A stretch of 64,000 nt of DNA from an uncultured Chloroflexales bacterium (GCA_937902315.1 CALGUG010000057.1:1-64000); one strand, 5' to 3'; counted from the stretch's first letter, positions 52,150 through 61,140 are shown. The notes: generated by a model from the sequence alone, not told the origin. Made by a program: numbers and translations.

Positions 52150-52222
52150 ATGAAGGCAGCGATTCAATGATGAGTTGCTCTAAAATGATTAAATAGATTA
52201 AAAGTGGATCATTTTGTTAATA

Positions 52223-52256
52223 AAAACAGCGCTTTCTTGCAAGAAAGCGCTGTTTT
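52223..52256. terminator. Perfect palindromic terminator
   Basis: AAAACAGCGCTTTCTTG joined to its exact complement (34 bases, 17-bp stem) with T-runs in both directions. It can end transcripts from the aldo/keto reductase side and any coming from the right. Confidence 0.88.
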
Positions 52257-52499
52257 GGTATTTAACCTGTTTTAGATGGTTTTTTGAGGTTGAAACGCTT
52301 GAAATACTCGATAAGATCGATAGTAAAAACTCAACGAAAAATAAACCTTGGAAATGTAAACTAGTGGCATACCCCTTGCATTAATAGCATTCCACACGTT
52401 GAGATTAATTGATGAGCTATTATGGAAAACTGCTCGCTTCAGCAATCTAGCACTCTACAAAGCAGAGACCACGTTCTTGCTTCTTTCTAAGGAAACGGC

Positions 52500-52901
52500 A
52501 TGATTCAGCTCGAAAAAGATCCACAACAACAAGATTTCATCATAAAGAACTGCTCGCTCTCAATCGATAACGATGGCGTCGTACAGGCCGTTTATACGGC
52601 TGATGTAGAAGATAATTCCGCTCTCAGCCTGTCGAATTCAGCGTTATTAAACAATATAAGCCAAGGGAGACCTTTCCCACTTTTGTTAGATCTGCGTTCT
52701 GTACGAACTCTAACTCGCGCTTTGCATAACTATTTTTCTGTTGATACAGCGGTCAATCAATACGCTGCGGTGGCGCTGGTTGTGGCTTCGCCCATCGGGC
52801 GTATTTTGGCCGATGTCTTTATTGCGCTTTATCGCCCCGTTCTTCCGGTAGAGGTCTTTACCCGTTACGAGGACGCGCTTGTTTGGTTGCGCTCGTTTTA
52901 A
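52500..52901 (+). CDS. Small STAS/SEC14-like protein, tandem copy 1
   Basis: A 133-residue protein with one domain of the SpoIIAA/SEC14-like type (DUF7793-like in my recollection): FPLLLDLRSVRTLTRALHNYFSVDTAVNQYAAVALVVASPIGRILADVFI followed by PVEVFTRYEDALVWLRSF. The pattern of LLDLR, an alanine-rich strand and a final ALxWL helix fits a STAS-like beta-alpha fold. AAGGAAAC precedes the ATG. The next gene is a diverged duplicate. A role as an anti-anti-sigma-like or phospho-switch protein is possible, given the STAS proteins nearby, but unproven. Confidence 0.75.
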   Translation: MIQLEKDPQQQDFIIKNCSLSIDNDGVVQAVYTADVEDNSALSLSNSALLNNISQGRPFPLLLDLRSVRTLTRALHNYFSVDTAVNQYAAVALVVASPIGRILADVFIALYRPVLPVEVFTRYEDALVWLRSF

Positions 52902-52932
52902 CTCGGCATCTGTAACTAAGGGATCATAAGGT

Positions 52933-53355
52933 ATGCAATTAGTCGACAATCTTCAAGAGATTCAGAGCCGCATTATTACCACTGAAACATGCCAGATGAT
53001 TTTGGATATCTATGGTGTAGTGCATATCAAAGGTTATCCTGACATCATCGAAACGCTTGATCAGGCGAAAAAGAGCTTGGCGGCTCTGATCGAGATCACC
53101 GATGGCAAAGGCGCGCCCGTGCTGCTCGATCTGCGCGAGATCAGAGGCAAAACCCGCGAAGTGCGCGACTTTTATGCTCAGCCAGAGGCCACCCAATACT
53201 ACCATGCGGTTGCCTACATCGTCGGCACTCCATTTCAAAAGATGCTTGGCGATATCTCGCTGATGATCAGCAAGCTCACCATGCGCACGCCCACCAAGTT
53301 GTTTTTAAACGAACAGGAGGCTGCGCTTTGGTTACGAACTCAAGTGCGTCCTTGA
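52933..53355 (+). CDS. Small STAS/SEC14-like protein, tandem copy 2
   Basis: A 140-residue paralogue of the preceding protein: APVLLDLREIRGKTREVRDFYAQPEATQYYHAVAYIVGTPFQKMLGDISL and PTKLFLNEQEAALWLRTQ. The LLDLR and ALWLR motifs align with copy 1. It lies 31 bases after copy 1, so the pair is one operon. TAAGGGATC precedes the ATG. Both lack membrane segments. The pair may form a heteromer; nothing in sequence shows a partner kinase. Confidence 0.75.
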   Translation: MQLVDNLQEIQSRIITTETCQMILDIYGVVHIKGYPDIIETLDQAKKSLAALIEITDGKGAPVLLDLREIRGKTREVRDFYAQPEATQYYHAVAYIVGTPFQKMLGDISLMISKLTMRTPTKLFLNEQEAALWLRTQVRP

Positions 53356-53400
53356 GCTCCTTCGTTGGCCTGCTCTGTTTCAAGCTAGCGCTGTGCTAAG

Positions 53401-53437
53401 AGATCTGTGTAGTGCGAAACTGCAGAGATCTTTTTTT
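53401..53437 (+). terminator. Terminator of the STAS/SEC14-like pair
   Basis: AGATCTGTGTAG pairs with CTGCAGAGATCT (one mismatch, one G-T pair) around TGCGAAA, followed by TTTTTTT. Confidence 0.85.
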
Positions 53438-53449
53438 GATGAGGCCTAA

Positions 53450-53522
53450 ACGATCCAAGGCGGAAAGATCGCTTTCCCCAAAGAAGGCTTGTAGCGCGTC
53501 CGCCTACGGCTACCAGCACAAC
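53450..53522 (-). repeat. Family A interspersed element (copy 13, reversed)
   Basis: CTTTCCCCAAAGAAGGCTTG and the inverted core GCGCGTCCGCCTACGGCTAC. The rest of the 454-base gap to 53809 shows no supported gene. Confidence 0.8.
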
Positions 53523-53809
53523 CTCCGAAACCGGGCCGCATTTCGCTTCGCCGCTGCGACCTGCTTTGCACAAGCACATTGCTTTATTTCGCTGCCTTTC
53601 GATGCGAACCCTCGACGCTACAATGCCAAATCTCTTATGCTCAAGTTCCGCTCATCTGCATGCGATTACAGCAAACCGTCTTTCAACAGCATCATTGATA
53701 GGCAACACAAAGCTAGCCTTCGCTTATCGAAGGTCAACACAGAGACGAAGAATGAGATTGCCTATCAAAAGAGCGGAAGCTTTTTCAAAGTAACCGAACA
53801 GTCTTGATA

Positions 53810-55366
53810 TTACCAAGCGTCAAGGGCGCTGAAATCTTGTTGTAGCTTGAGCAGACTCTCATAGATCGGCTTCTGCTCGATCAGAACCTCGTCGAGCAAG
53901 AGAAATAGTCCGTTGGCATGGCTGGGCTGCCAGGGATCATTGGGTGCAGTGAGTTGCAAGCTTTCGATGATCGCATCGCTTTGGCGTTGACCGTACTGGG
54001 CGATAAAACCTTCGCTTTGGATCAGTGAGAGACGGGCTGGGATCTGTTGCGTGTCGGTGCGTTGCAGCGAGAGATAGCGGATCCAGCGCCAACACGCGCC
54101 TGCCTGCTGGTTATTGGTGGCGGCGCTGATAAAGTAGGCGTCGCTCTGCCAAATGCTTGGGCGCTCGGGCCTTGTTGGCAGGGCTTGAACCCCGATTCGC
54201 CCTGTGAGCTTGTGAGCTGCCAGTGGCTTTCCGGTCCAAACCGCGAGCTCTTGCTGGTTGATCAACTGCTGATAGAGCTGTTCGCGCTCTGGGTCGTAGA
54301 GCGAGCGGGTAATGACAGCTTCGCCCAGATCGACATACCAGTTGAGGGCGGCCATGGTTTGGGCGTTGATAAAGAACGCTTCGTTGCTTTTTGGTCTGTT
54401 TATGCCTTGTTGGGTCAGCAGGTGGAGGATATCGTAGCCGTCGTAGGGCATAAAGCTGGGCTGTTTCTGAGCTTGTGCGACGCTTTCAATGATCTCGCTG
54501 AACTCATCGATCGTCCAAGTGCCCGCTGGGAGGGCGACTTGGGCTTCTTTCAAACGATCGCTGTTGTAAAAGAGTAGGCGCAGATCGACCGAACGCGGAA
54601 TGCCGTAGAGCTGATCGTTGAAGCGCACATTCTCTAACAGAGCCGGCGCGAAGTCGTTGACAGCGATATTGGCATCGGCCAGCGCATAGCGCGTGAGCGG
54701 CTGCAGATTTTTGTAGACCTGACTCTGATAGATATCGCTTGGGGCCACAAAGCAGTCGTTGCTAGTCGCCAGCAGGCCTGCGTTGTGCTGAGCGCTGCTC
54801 GGCTGCGAGACCAGCACCGTGACATCGCTGTTAGCCGCTTGGAAGCTCTGAACCAGCGCTTCGTAATGCTCGGCTGGCAGGGTGGCATCGGCGAAGCGAA
54901 TCGTGATAGCTTGGCCGCGTAGGGTCGAGATACTTGTGCCTTCGGATTGTTTGCCAGAACTGTACGAGATAAATGGCCTATTGCTTTTGGCGCTGGGAGG
55001 CGCGCTCGGCCAAAAGGTCGCGGTAGTGACGATACCGATCAACAAGAAGGCGGCGATGCTCGTGACAAAGCTGTTGATATTGAGCCACGACAGAAAACGT
55101 CGACGGCTATACGGTTTGATCGTGCTGAGATAGGTGCGTATCTCGGCCTCGCGCTGGGGCGAGAGGCTCACCTGGTTGGCGCTCTGCTGCATGGCGTAGC
55201 GCATCTTGGTATTAAAGTTCTGATGCTGGTGCCAAAGCCGAGCACATCTCGGACAGGTCGAGAGGTGAGCATCGAAGAGATCGCGTTCTGCAAGCGTCAG
55301 CGATCCGTCACTATAGGCCTGCATCTGTTCGAGCAGGTTCTGGCAGCTTACCTGCCGTTTCCTCAT
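53810..55366 (-). CDS. Transmembrane anti-sigma factor fused to a solute-binding-protein-like domain
   Basis: A 518-residue protein in three parts. Residues 1-60 are a zinc-type anti-sigma domain (Cys8, then His34-xxx-Cys38-xx-Cys41 in DAHLSTCPRC). Residues about 99-118 are one membrane helix preceded by SRRRFLSW. Residues about 150-518 look like an extracellular solute-binding protein of the sugar-binding type: AEHYEALVQSFQAANSDVTVLV, NVRFNDQLYGIPRSVDLRLLFYNSDRLKEA, GTWTIDEFSEIIE, NQQELAVWTGKP, QSDAYFISAATNNQQAGACWRWIRYLS. Binding of an outer ligand could release the sigma factor inside. The start overlaps the sigma gene stop by 4 bases, which identifies the partner. Confidence 0.88.
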   Translation of the reverse strand: MRKRQVSCQNLLEQMQAYSDGSLTLAERDLFDAHLSTCPRCARLWHQHQNFNTKMRYAMQQSANQVSLSPQREAEIRTYLSTIKPYSRRRFLSWLNINSFVTSIAAFLLIGIVTTATFWPSAPPSAKSNRPFISYSSGKQSEGTSISTLRGQAITIRFADATLPAEHYEALVQSFQAANSDVTVLVSQPSSAQHNAGLLATSNDCFVAPSDIYQSQVYKNLQPLTRYALADANIAVNDFAPALLENVRFNDQLYGIPRSVDLRLLFYNSDRLKEAQVALPAGTWTIDEFSEIIESVAQAQKQPSFMPYDGYDILHLLTQQGINRPKSNEAFFINAQTMAALNWYVDLGEAVITRSLYDPEREQLYQQLINQQELAVWTGKPLAAHKLTGRIGVQALPTRPERPSIWQSDAYFISAATNNQQAGACWRWIRYLSLQRTDTQQIPARLSLIQSEGFIAQYGQRQSDAIIESLQLTAPNDPWQPSHANGLFLLLDEVLIEQKPIYESLLKLQQDFSALDAW

Positions 55367-55965
55367 GATTGTGAATGCTCCATCAGGACATCGGCTCCCA
55401 AGTTGACTTCGTGCGCGCGCAAGATAGTTTGTAACTGTTGACGCGCTCGATGGAGGCGCACCCGTACTGTCGCCTCATTAACACCAGTGATAGTCGATAT
55501 TTCGCTACAACTACAATCGCGGTAGTAATATAATACGACAACTTCGCGCAGACGGGGCGAAAGCGAACGCACAGCGTTCAAAATCTCGCGTCGCTCCTCT
55601 TGCGCGATCGCTATCGCTTCGGGCTGCTGATCGCTAGCAGAAGCGATCGGTTCTTCCGCGAAACGCATCCACGGAATGCGCAGCAGTTGCTTGCGTCGTA
55701 GTTTGCTACGACAGCGGTTAATGATGATCTGGTAGAGCCAGGTTTCGAAAGAGGCATTGCCACGATAGCTTCCCAACGAACGAAATGCCGACTCAAACGC
55801 TTCTTGAGTGGCATCTTCCGCTTCTTGCATGTCGCCTAGCATCAACCATGCCACACGCAAGACGTAGTTCTTATATCGATCGAATACAGCCTGAATCGCC
55901 GCTTCTTCACCGCGAAGACAGCGCCGTAGCAGTTGATCTACCTCCATAGCACCAGCCTTATCCAC
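55363..55965 (-). CDS. ECF sigma factor
   Basis: A 200-residue extracytoplasmic-function sigma factor. Region 2: AAIQAVFDRYKNYVLRVAWLMLGDMQEAEDATQEAFESAFRSLGSYRGNASFETWLYQIIINRCRSKLRR. Region 4: LNAVRSLSPRLREVVVLYYYRDCSCSEISTITGVNEATVRVRLHRARQQLQ, with a normal helix-turn-helix. It recruits RNA polymerase to a small set of promoters. GTG 55965 has the stronger site (AAGGGGGA); ATG 55947 is an alternative. Its gene overlaps that of the transmembrane anti-sigma factor, so the two are made in balance. Autoregulation through an upstream promoter is likely but no motif was identified. Confidence 0.95.
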   Translation of the reverse strand: MDKAGAMEVDQLLRRCLRGEEAAIQAVFDRYKNYVLRVAWLMLGDMQEAEDATQEAFESAFRSLGSYRGNASFETWLYQIIINRCRSKLRRKQLLRIPWMRFAEEPIASASDQQPEAIAIAQEERREILNAVRSLSPRLREVVVLYYYRDCSCSEISTITGVNEATVRVRLHRARQQLQTILRAHEVNLGADVLMEHSQS

Positions 55966-56057
55966 GATACTAATCCCCCTTGGTTTTAGTAGATGCGTCG
56001 GCCATCAAAAATGTTACATACCCTAGGCTGGTTAAGACAAAATCCAATCCATGGTTA

Positions 56058-56375
56058 ATACCAGATCCGCTGAAAGACTGGTTCCTTTCGTACTACCTAC
56101 AAACGAAAAACGGAGGGAAGGGGTTGTGTGAAACTTCATACAAAATCCGCTTGAATCGGTGTATTTTGGGTGGTCTTTCGGCACACAGCTACAACCGCGT
56201 GGTCTCGGGCGAGCTGTTGGTAGCCGTAGGCGGACGCGCTATAAGCCCATTTTGGGGAAGAGACCAAGCCGCCAGAGTGCTGAAGTGAGCAAACCGATTT
56301 GCTATCACATAACAAACAGAGTTAAGTTTCGCTCTGCTGAGGCCAAAAAAGCAAGTGATCTACCTGATTTGGTAT
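56058..56375 (+). repeat. Family B element (copy 8) split by a family A element
   Basis: The left part runs from ATACCAGATCCG to GGGGTTGTGTGAAACTT (to about 56137); the right part resumes with AACAGAGTTAAGTTTCGCTC at about 56310 and ends CCTGATTTGGTAT. Family A copy 14 lies between, inside what was the hairpin. Confidence 0.85.
56143..56300 (+). repeat. Family A element (copy 14, nested in family B)
   Basis: Runs from AAATCCGCTTGAATCGG to GAGCAAACCGATTT and matches copy 4 (11654-11811) along its length. The ends AAATCCGCTTGA and AAATCGGTTTGC (read inward) are imperfect terminal inverted repeats. Confidence 0.87.
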
Positions 56376-56429
56376 GATATAGGTTTGTCTGCTAATAGGT
56401 AGAGTTTTGGCTTGTGGGATAGTAGGCAA

Positions 56430-56475
56430 AAATGGAAGGAACGTTGCGCGTTAACGCATAACATTCCTTCCATTT
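56430..56475 (-). terminator. Terminator of the histidine kinase gene
   Basis: AAATGGAAGGAA / TTCCTTCCATTT form the outer stem with inner GTT/AAC and TGCG/CGCA pairs; TTTTT follows on the minus strand. It lies 4 bases from the stop codon. Confidence 0.85.
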
Positions 56476-56478
56476 GAT

Positions 56479-58521
56479 TTAGTCCATTGCGAGACGGTGC
56501 GGGAACGTGATACGGGCGTGAACCCAATCGGGATCTTTCACCAGTTCGAACTTCCCGCCTAGGTCGTCGTGTACGAGGGTTTCGATGATTTGCAGGCCCA
56601 AACCGCTGCTCGAGGTCGGCTCTGGAGCCGCCGGGTGGCGCGGGCCATCGTCGCGCACATCGATATGCACAATATCGTCGTGGCATTGAGTGTCGATCTC
56701 GATCGTGCCACCTTCGGCGGCCAAGCCATGCACCAGCGAGTTCGAGATCAGCTCGTTGATGATCAATGCCAACATAGTGGCATCGCGCGAGCCGATCTGC
56801 ACCGATTCGCCGACCACCTTGAACGAGACGGGGCGATCGTTCGAAACCAGCGAGATGCGTGCGCTATTGACGACTTGGCGCGCGATCGCGTCGATGGTGG
56901 TGACACCTACATCTTCGCGGCAGAGCAGGTTGTGTACTTCGGCGATCGACTGGATACGGGCGGCGCTTTCGCGTAGGGCGCGCGCTCCCGGGCTTTCCGG
57001 TTCGAGGCGGCGCAGCTGCATAGCCAATAGCGCGGCAATGGTCTGAAGATTGTTGCGCACGCGGTGGTGCATCTCTTGAAGCATCGCCGATTTAACCGCC
57101 AAGGCACGCTGGCTCTCGCCGTACAGACGGGCATTTTCGATCGCGATAGCCGCCTCGTCGGCGAAGATGCTGAGCAAGTGCACCTGTTCGTAATCGAAGT
57201 AGTGCGGATCGCGCGTATAGAGGCAGATCCCGCCGATGGTGCGTTCGCGCGCATTGAGCGGCATACAGTAGAGCGAGTGGAAGCCTTCGGCAGCCGCCAC
57301 GCTCGCCAGTTGCGGGAAGCGCGAGTCTTGATAGGCGTTGATCACGGCTAGCGAACGCCCGCCGCGCACGGTTTGGATGATGAAATCGCGCACGCCGTCA
57401 CTGCCGTTGCCGCCTTGGCTGGCGACCAATTGCAACTGGCCTTCTTCGTTGGCTTGGAAGATATCGGCCCGATCGACGTGGGCGAGTTCGACCGCCTTCT
57501 CAACGATCAGATTGAGCACTTCACGCAGGTCGAGCTGTTCGGCGATGCGCTTGGAAACCTGTTGCAGCGAGGTCATCTCGCGAATCTTCTGGTGCAGGCG
57601 CTCGTCGGTTTGTTGATAGAGCTGGGCGTTGTCGATATAGGGCGCAAGCTCGCCTGCGGCCACTTCCACAAAGCTGATCTCTTCGGGTGTAAATTCGCGC
57701 GGCCCTAAAGTTTGCACCGTGATCACACCTTGCAGCTGACCAGTCGCTTGAACTTGGAAGCGCTCGGGTGTGAAGAGCACGATCGGCACGGCCAACATCG
57801 AGTAGTAGAGTTCCTCACCTAACTGCGGCTCAATATTGAAGCGCGGCTCTTGGCGCACATCGCGCACGGGCACGGGCTGGCCCACTTGGGCGGCCCAACC
57901 GGTCACACCTTCGCCAACGCGCACCACTACTTGGCCGACTGCAGCCGAGTTTAGCCCATAGGTGGCCCGCAGCACCAGCTCGTCGCGCAGTTTGTCGTAG
58001 AGATAGACCGAACAGACTTCGACGCCGACCACGCGGGCTACGATCTCGACTACGGTTTGCATCGAGGTATCGAGCTCGAGCGTCGAGTTGGCCGCCGAAA
58101 TAATGCGATGCAGGCCGTCGAGCTCGCTGACGCGCCGCAGCAGATGGGTCTCCCATTCGCGGGTACGGTTCTCTTCTTGGGCGGCTCCGTAGGCCAGCAG
58201 CAGTTCAGAGAGCACGATGCCTGGCTCCATATTGAGCAGTTGAGTCAGGCCGATGCCAAGCTCTGCTAAGACTTCGGCTTCACCGCCATGGGCATACCAA
58301 AGCGTGCCCAAATGGCGTAGTTTGCCACGACGAGTCTCGGTCGATGGATCATTTTGGAGATCGCGCAGAATTTGCCCGACGCGCGGCCAAACTTCTTCCA
58401 GCGTTTCGATCAGGGTGGCAGCGATCAGCGATTGATTCTCGAACTGAGCCGCCCGATCTTCTTGTGGAAGATGTTGGAAGTTTGTCCGTAAGCTTGCCGC
58501 TAGTTCGGTGACATTTTGCAT
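56479..58521 (-). CDS. GAF-domain sensor histidine kinase (HisKA_2 type)
   Basis: A 680-residue soluble kinase. An N-terminal helical region (about 1-140) is followed by a first GAF domain (about 150-305, STLELDTSMQTVVEIVARVVGVEVCSVYLYD), a second GAF domain (about 330-480, LDLREVLNLIVEKAVELAHVDRADIFQ), then the HisKA_2 dimerisation helix with the phospho-acceptor His in MLQEMHHRVRNNLQTIAALL and an HATPase domain (LALIINELISNSLVHG as N box, VRDDGP, SSGLGLQIIE). It has no membrane helix, so it senses a cytoplasmic signal, possibly via a GAF-bound ligand. No response regulator is adjacent. ATG 58521 with GGTGACC before it is preferred to an ATG four codons earlier. Confidence 0.94.
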   Translation of the reverse strand: MQNVTELAASLRTNFQHLPQEDRAAQFENQSLIAATLIETLEEVWPRVGQILRDLQNDPSTETRRGKLRHLGTLWYAHGGEAEVLAELGIGLTQLLNMEPGIVLSELLLAYGAAQEENRTREWETHLLRRVSELDGLHRIISAANSTLELDTSMQTVVEIVARVVGVEVCSVYLYDKLRDELVLRATYGLNSAAVGQVVVRVGEGVTGWAAQVGQPVPVRDVRQEPRFNIEPQLGEELYYSMLAVPIVLFTPERFQVQATGQLQGVITVQTLGPREFTPEEISFVEVAAGELAPYIDNAQLYQQTDERLHQKIREMTSLQQVSKRIAEQLDLREVLNLIVEKAVELAHVDRADIFQANEEGQLQLVASQGGNGSDGVRDFIIQTVRGGRSLAVINAYQDSRFPQLASVAAAEGFHSLYCMPLNARERTIGGICLYTRDPHYFDYEQVHLLSIFADEAAIAIENARLYGESQRALAVKSAMLQEMHHRVRNNLQTIAALLAMQLRRLEPESPGARALRESAARIQSIAEVHNLLCREDVGVTTIDAIARQVVNSARISLVSNDRPVSFKVVGESVQIGSRDATMLALIINELISNSLVHGLAAEGGTIEIDTQCHDDIVHIDVRDDGPRHPAAPEPTSSSGLGLQIIETLVHDDLGGKFELVKDPDWVHARITFPHRLAMD

Positions 58522-58736
58522 GGTGGTCACCATTAAGCTAAATACAAGTAGTGCTCTGACAGAATCGTTTGAAGGCGTTGTAAGAGATCTACTGTAATAG
58601 TTGTTGAAATCATTGAAACGAAAACGAGCCTAGGCATAAGCTAGGCCTTATACAGATTATACCGACATAGTAATCGAGGCGCAAGGAGGCAGGAAAGCTG
58701 ACTTGATGATCTTTTTTCGCAAAACGCTAAGATTTC

Positions 58737-58908
58737 ACACCAAATTGGCTTTAAAGATCTGTTTTCTCACAACGCGGGGAAACACAAAATGTGGTAAGCG
58801 TTTGAATGAGATTTCGCACGACAGCGCGAAATCTCATTCAACAAAAAGAGTTAAGCCCTACTTTGCCAAAAGCCAAAAAACATAAATCAATCAGCCGAAC
58901 GTGGTGTC
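58737..58908 (+). repeat. Family B element (copy 9) ending at a stop codon
   Basis: From ACACCAAATTGGCTTTAAAG to AGCCGAACGTGGTGT, with a 16-bp perfect hairpin at 58802-58841 (TTGAATGAGATTTCGC, loop of 8). The right end overlaps the TGA of the minus-strand glycosyltransferase gene. Confidence 0.82.
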
Positions 58909-60985
58909 ATTGGCGCAAATGAGGAGAAGGAATATAGTAGTACAAAACCTGCTCCTGCTCTTCAATCCTAAAGCTTTCAGGCTGCGGCAGATCGTCTAGG
59001 CGGCTCGCCAGCCAGGCTTCGGTCGCTGCGCGGTCGCGTGGCAAGGTGAAGACGCTCAGACCTTCATCGGGCTTGATCTGGGTGATCTCTTCGTCGATGC
59101 TGCCCAGCAAGACTGTGAGCGTAGTGGCTTTATTGGGAATCTCGCGGGCGGCCAGCGGCTCGAAGTAGCGCTGCTCGACATCGCTGGTGACGAACAGCAC
59201 GCGCTCGGGCGCTTTGAGATTGAGGATATGCACGGTCATTAGGTCTTCGAGCGTGGCGCTGGTATGGCGCGGCATCACCACCAGATAGGCCAGCGCGCCC
59301 GCGCTGACGGCGGCGCAGAGCGAGCTGAACAGCAGGCCGACTTCGGCGCGGCGTCGCCAGGCAGGCTCGAACAGTTGGCTTAGCAGGCGGCAGAGCTGCA
59401 CGAGGCCCAGCGCCGAGACGATCGCTAGGGCCGGGGTGATGGCGACCAGGTGGGTCGGGCGAGGCGGATAGGTGTCGATGACGCTTAGCAAGAGCGTGCC
59501 GAGCATGATCCAGAGCACAAAGAGTTTTGCACCTTTCAGACGCCAGTTGCGCAGCAGCACCAAACAGCCATACAAGAAGGGCAGCGCCAACAACGGGCCG
59601 GGCAAACTTCCGACCAAAAAGTGGCTGTCGAGCATACGAGGGTGCTGGAAGGCCAGCAGACTGCGAAACAGGCCGCGCCCTAAGAGGCGAGCATACAGGT
59701 CGGCCCGCACAAAGAGGGTTTGCTCGCCGAACTGCAGCGGCGGAAAATCGCGATAGAGCTCTTGCTCGCTAAAGAAGTTGCTGGCATAAAAGCTATTAGC
59801 GAAAAAGCTCTCCCAGAGCTTGTAACTATGCAGTTGTGAGTCGACAGTCAGGCCGTAGAGCAGATGCGGCAGCGCCACCAGCATCCAGCCGCAGAGGTAG
59901 CCGAAGGCGGCCCGCTTGAGCCAAGCGCGATCTTCTCCCTTCTGAAACCAGAGACAGCCCAGCCAAACCAGACCGACCAGCAGACCCAAGCGGGCCGCCG
60001 TATAGGTGTAAAAGCCTAAGCCTGCGACGATTCCAGCGCCCAAGAGCAGAACCGCGCTGCGTCGTTCTTGACCGATCGCCAGCAGATAGAGCGTGCCGAC
60101 CACGGGCGCGAGCGTTTGGGCGTTGTTGTAGCCCAGACGCGCGAAGCTCAAAAAGAGCGGCATGCTGATCAAGATCAGCCCGCTGGCGAGCGCGATGCGG
60201 CGCTGGAAGAAGTACAAAGCCAAAAGGTAGCTCGGAGGGATAGCCAGCAGGCTGGCGATCACCGAGGAGAAACGCCAGCTCCAGAGGCTCGGCCCAAACA
60301 GCTTGAGGAACCAACTTTGGTAGATGCTGCTCAGCATGGGGTACGAGAAGACCCCGAAGTCGAAGGGTTCGATGCGATATTCGCCCGTGGTGAGAGCGTG
60401 GGCCAACTGCCAAAAGTTCCATTCGTCGGGGATGATCGAGCCGGGCAGGCTGGTCAGGCGATAACAAGCGATCGCTAGCCCGATCAGCATCAAGCAGCTC
60501 ATCCAGAGCAGATCGATCGCTTGGAAGAGGCCGCCGAACGGCACTTTGCGTCGGCGATCGTAGCGCCAGCAAGCCCACCACACGCAGGCGATCGCCCCGC
60601 AGAGCAGCAGCGAGAGCCATAGGCGATAGCCATATGCGAGCAGGACGCCGAGGCTTAGCAGCCAAGCCAGCGCACCGATCAGCGTGCTCTTCCAAGGCCA
60701 AGAGGTTTCTTGAAGCTCTGGGAGCGCTTGGGCGGCAGGCGGGCGCAGATAGGCCAGGCTCTTCCAGAGCGCGAGGCAGCCCAGCCCCACACAGCCGAGC
60801 GCCATAAGCAGGTTATCGGGAAAAGCGAGGTCGATCCGGAAGAGTTCTTGCCAAGCCGAGGCGAGCGGGCCGAGCCAAGAGGGTGCGATCGAGCGCTCTT
60901 GAATGAGAATAACTTGCGCCAAGCAGACCAGAATCAGGCCGATCAGCCCGAGCCGAGCGCGTTGTAGGAGTGTGAGAGCGTACAT
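58907..60985 (-). CDS. GT-C (GT39/ArnT-like) membrane glycosyltransferase
   Basis: A 692-residue membrane protein with about 12-14 hydrophobic helices and a C-terminal soluble domain of about 110 residues. The first outer loop has the acidic motif of GT-C enzymes (SIIPDEWNFWQLA), followed by FDFGVFSYPMLSSIYQSWFLKLFGPSLWSWRFSSVI, typical of the PMT/ArnT group. Such enzymes use polyprenyl-phosphate sugars and transfer to proteins or lipids on the outer face. Acceptor and sugar are unknown. No clear ribosome binding site precedes the ATG. Its stop codon coincides with the end of a family B element. Confidence 0.88.
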   Translation of the reverse strand: MYALTLLQRARLGLIGLILVCLAQVILIQERSIAPSWLGPLASAWQELFRIDLAFPDNLLMALGCVGLGCLALWKSLAYLRPPAAQALPELQETSWPWKSTLIGALAWLLSLGVLLAYGYRLWLSLLLCGAIACVWWACWRYDRRRKVPFGGLFQAIDLLWMSCLMLIGLAIACYRLTSLPGSIIPDEWNFWQLAHALTTGEYRIEPFDFGVFSYPMLSSIYQSWFLKLFGPSLWSWRFSSVIASLLAIPPSYLLALYFFQRRIALASGLILISMPLFLSFARLGYNNAQTLAPVVGTLYLLAIGQERRSAVLLLGAGIVAGLGFYTYTAARLGLLVGLVWLGCLWFQKGEDRAWLKRAAFGYLCGWMLVALPHLLYGLTVDSQLHSYKLWESFFANSFYASNFFSEQELYRDFPPLQFGEQTLFVRADLYARLLGRGLFRSLLAFQHPRMLDSHFLVGSLPGPLLALPFLYGCLVLLRNWRLKGAKLFVLWIMLGTLLLSVIDTYPPRPTHLVAITPALAIVSALGLVQLCRLLSQLFEPAWRRRAEVGLLFSSLCAAVSAGALAYLVVMPRHTSATLEDLMTVHILNLKAPERVLFVTSDVEQRYFEPLAAREIPNKATTLTVLLGSIDEEITQIKPDEGLSVFTLPRDRAATEAWLASRLDDLPQPESFRIEEQEQVLYYYIPSPHLRQ

Positions 60986-61070
60986 GATACTACAAGCTGC
61001 TACTGTTTTGTAGTGTGCAAAGCAGTAGCGTTGCGATTTATTGTCAATCCTTTTGATGAGTTCAAAGCCT

Positions 61071-61140
61071 GGGCGGCGACTTCGCTAGTTTCCATTCGGT
61101 TCTTACCGCGTCCGCCTTCGGCTATCAACATCCCACCCAA
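61071..61140 (-). repeat. Family A interspersed element (copy 15, reversed)
   Basis: GGGCGGCGACTTCGCTAGTT and the inverted core CGCGTCCGCCTTCGGCTATC followed by AACATCCCACCC. It shares the 502-base gap 60986-61487 with a family B copy; no gene is visible there. Confidence 0.82.

Noticed and set aside
53412..53807. Plus-strand open frame across family A copy 13
   Set aside because: It runs through a repeat and has no protein-like features or ribosome site.
53810..55366. Simple ABC transporter sugar-binding protein
   Set aside because: It has no signal peptide or lipobox, begins with a zinc-type anti-sigma domain, and overlaps a sigma factor gene; no permease genes are near.
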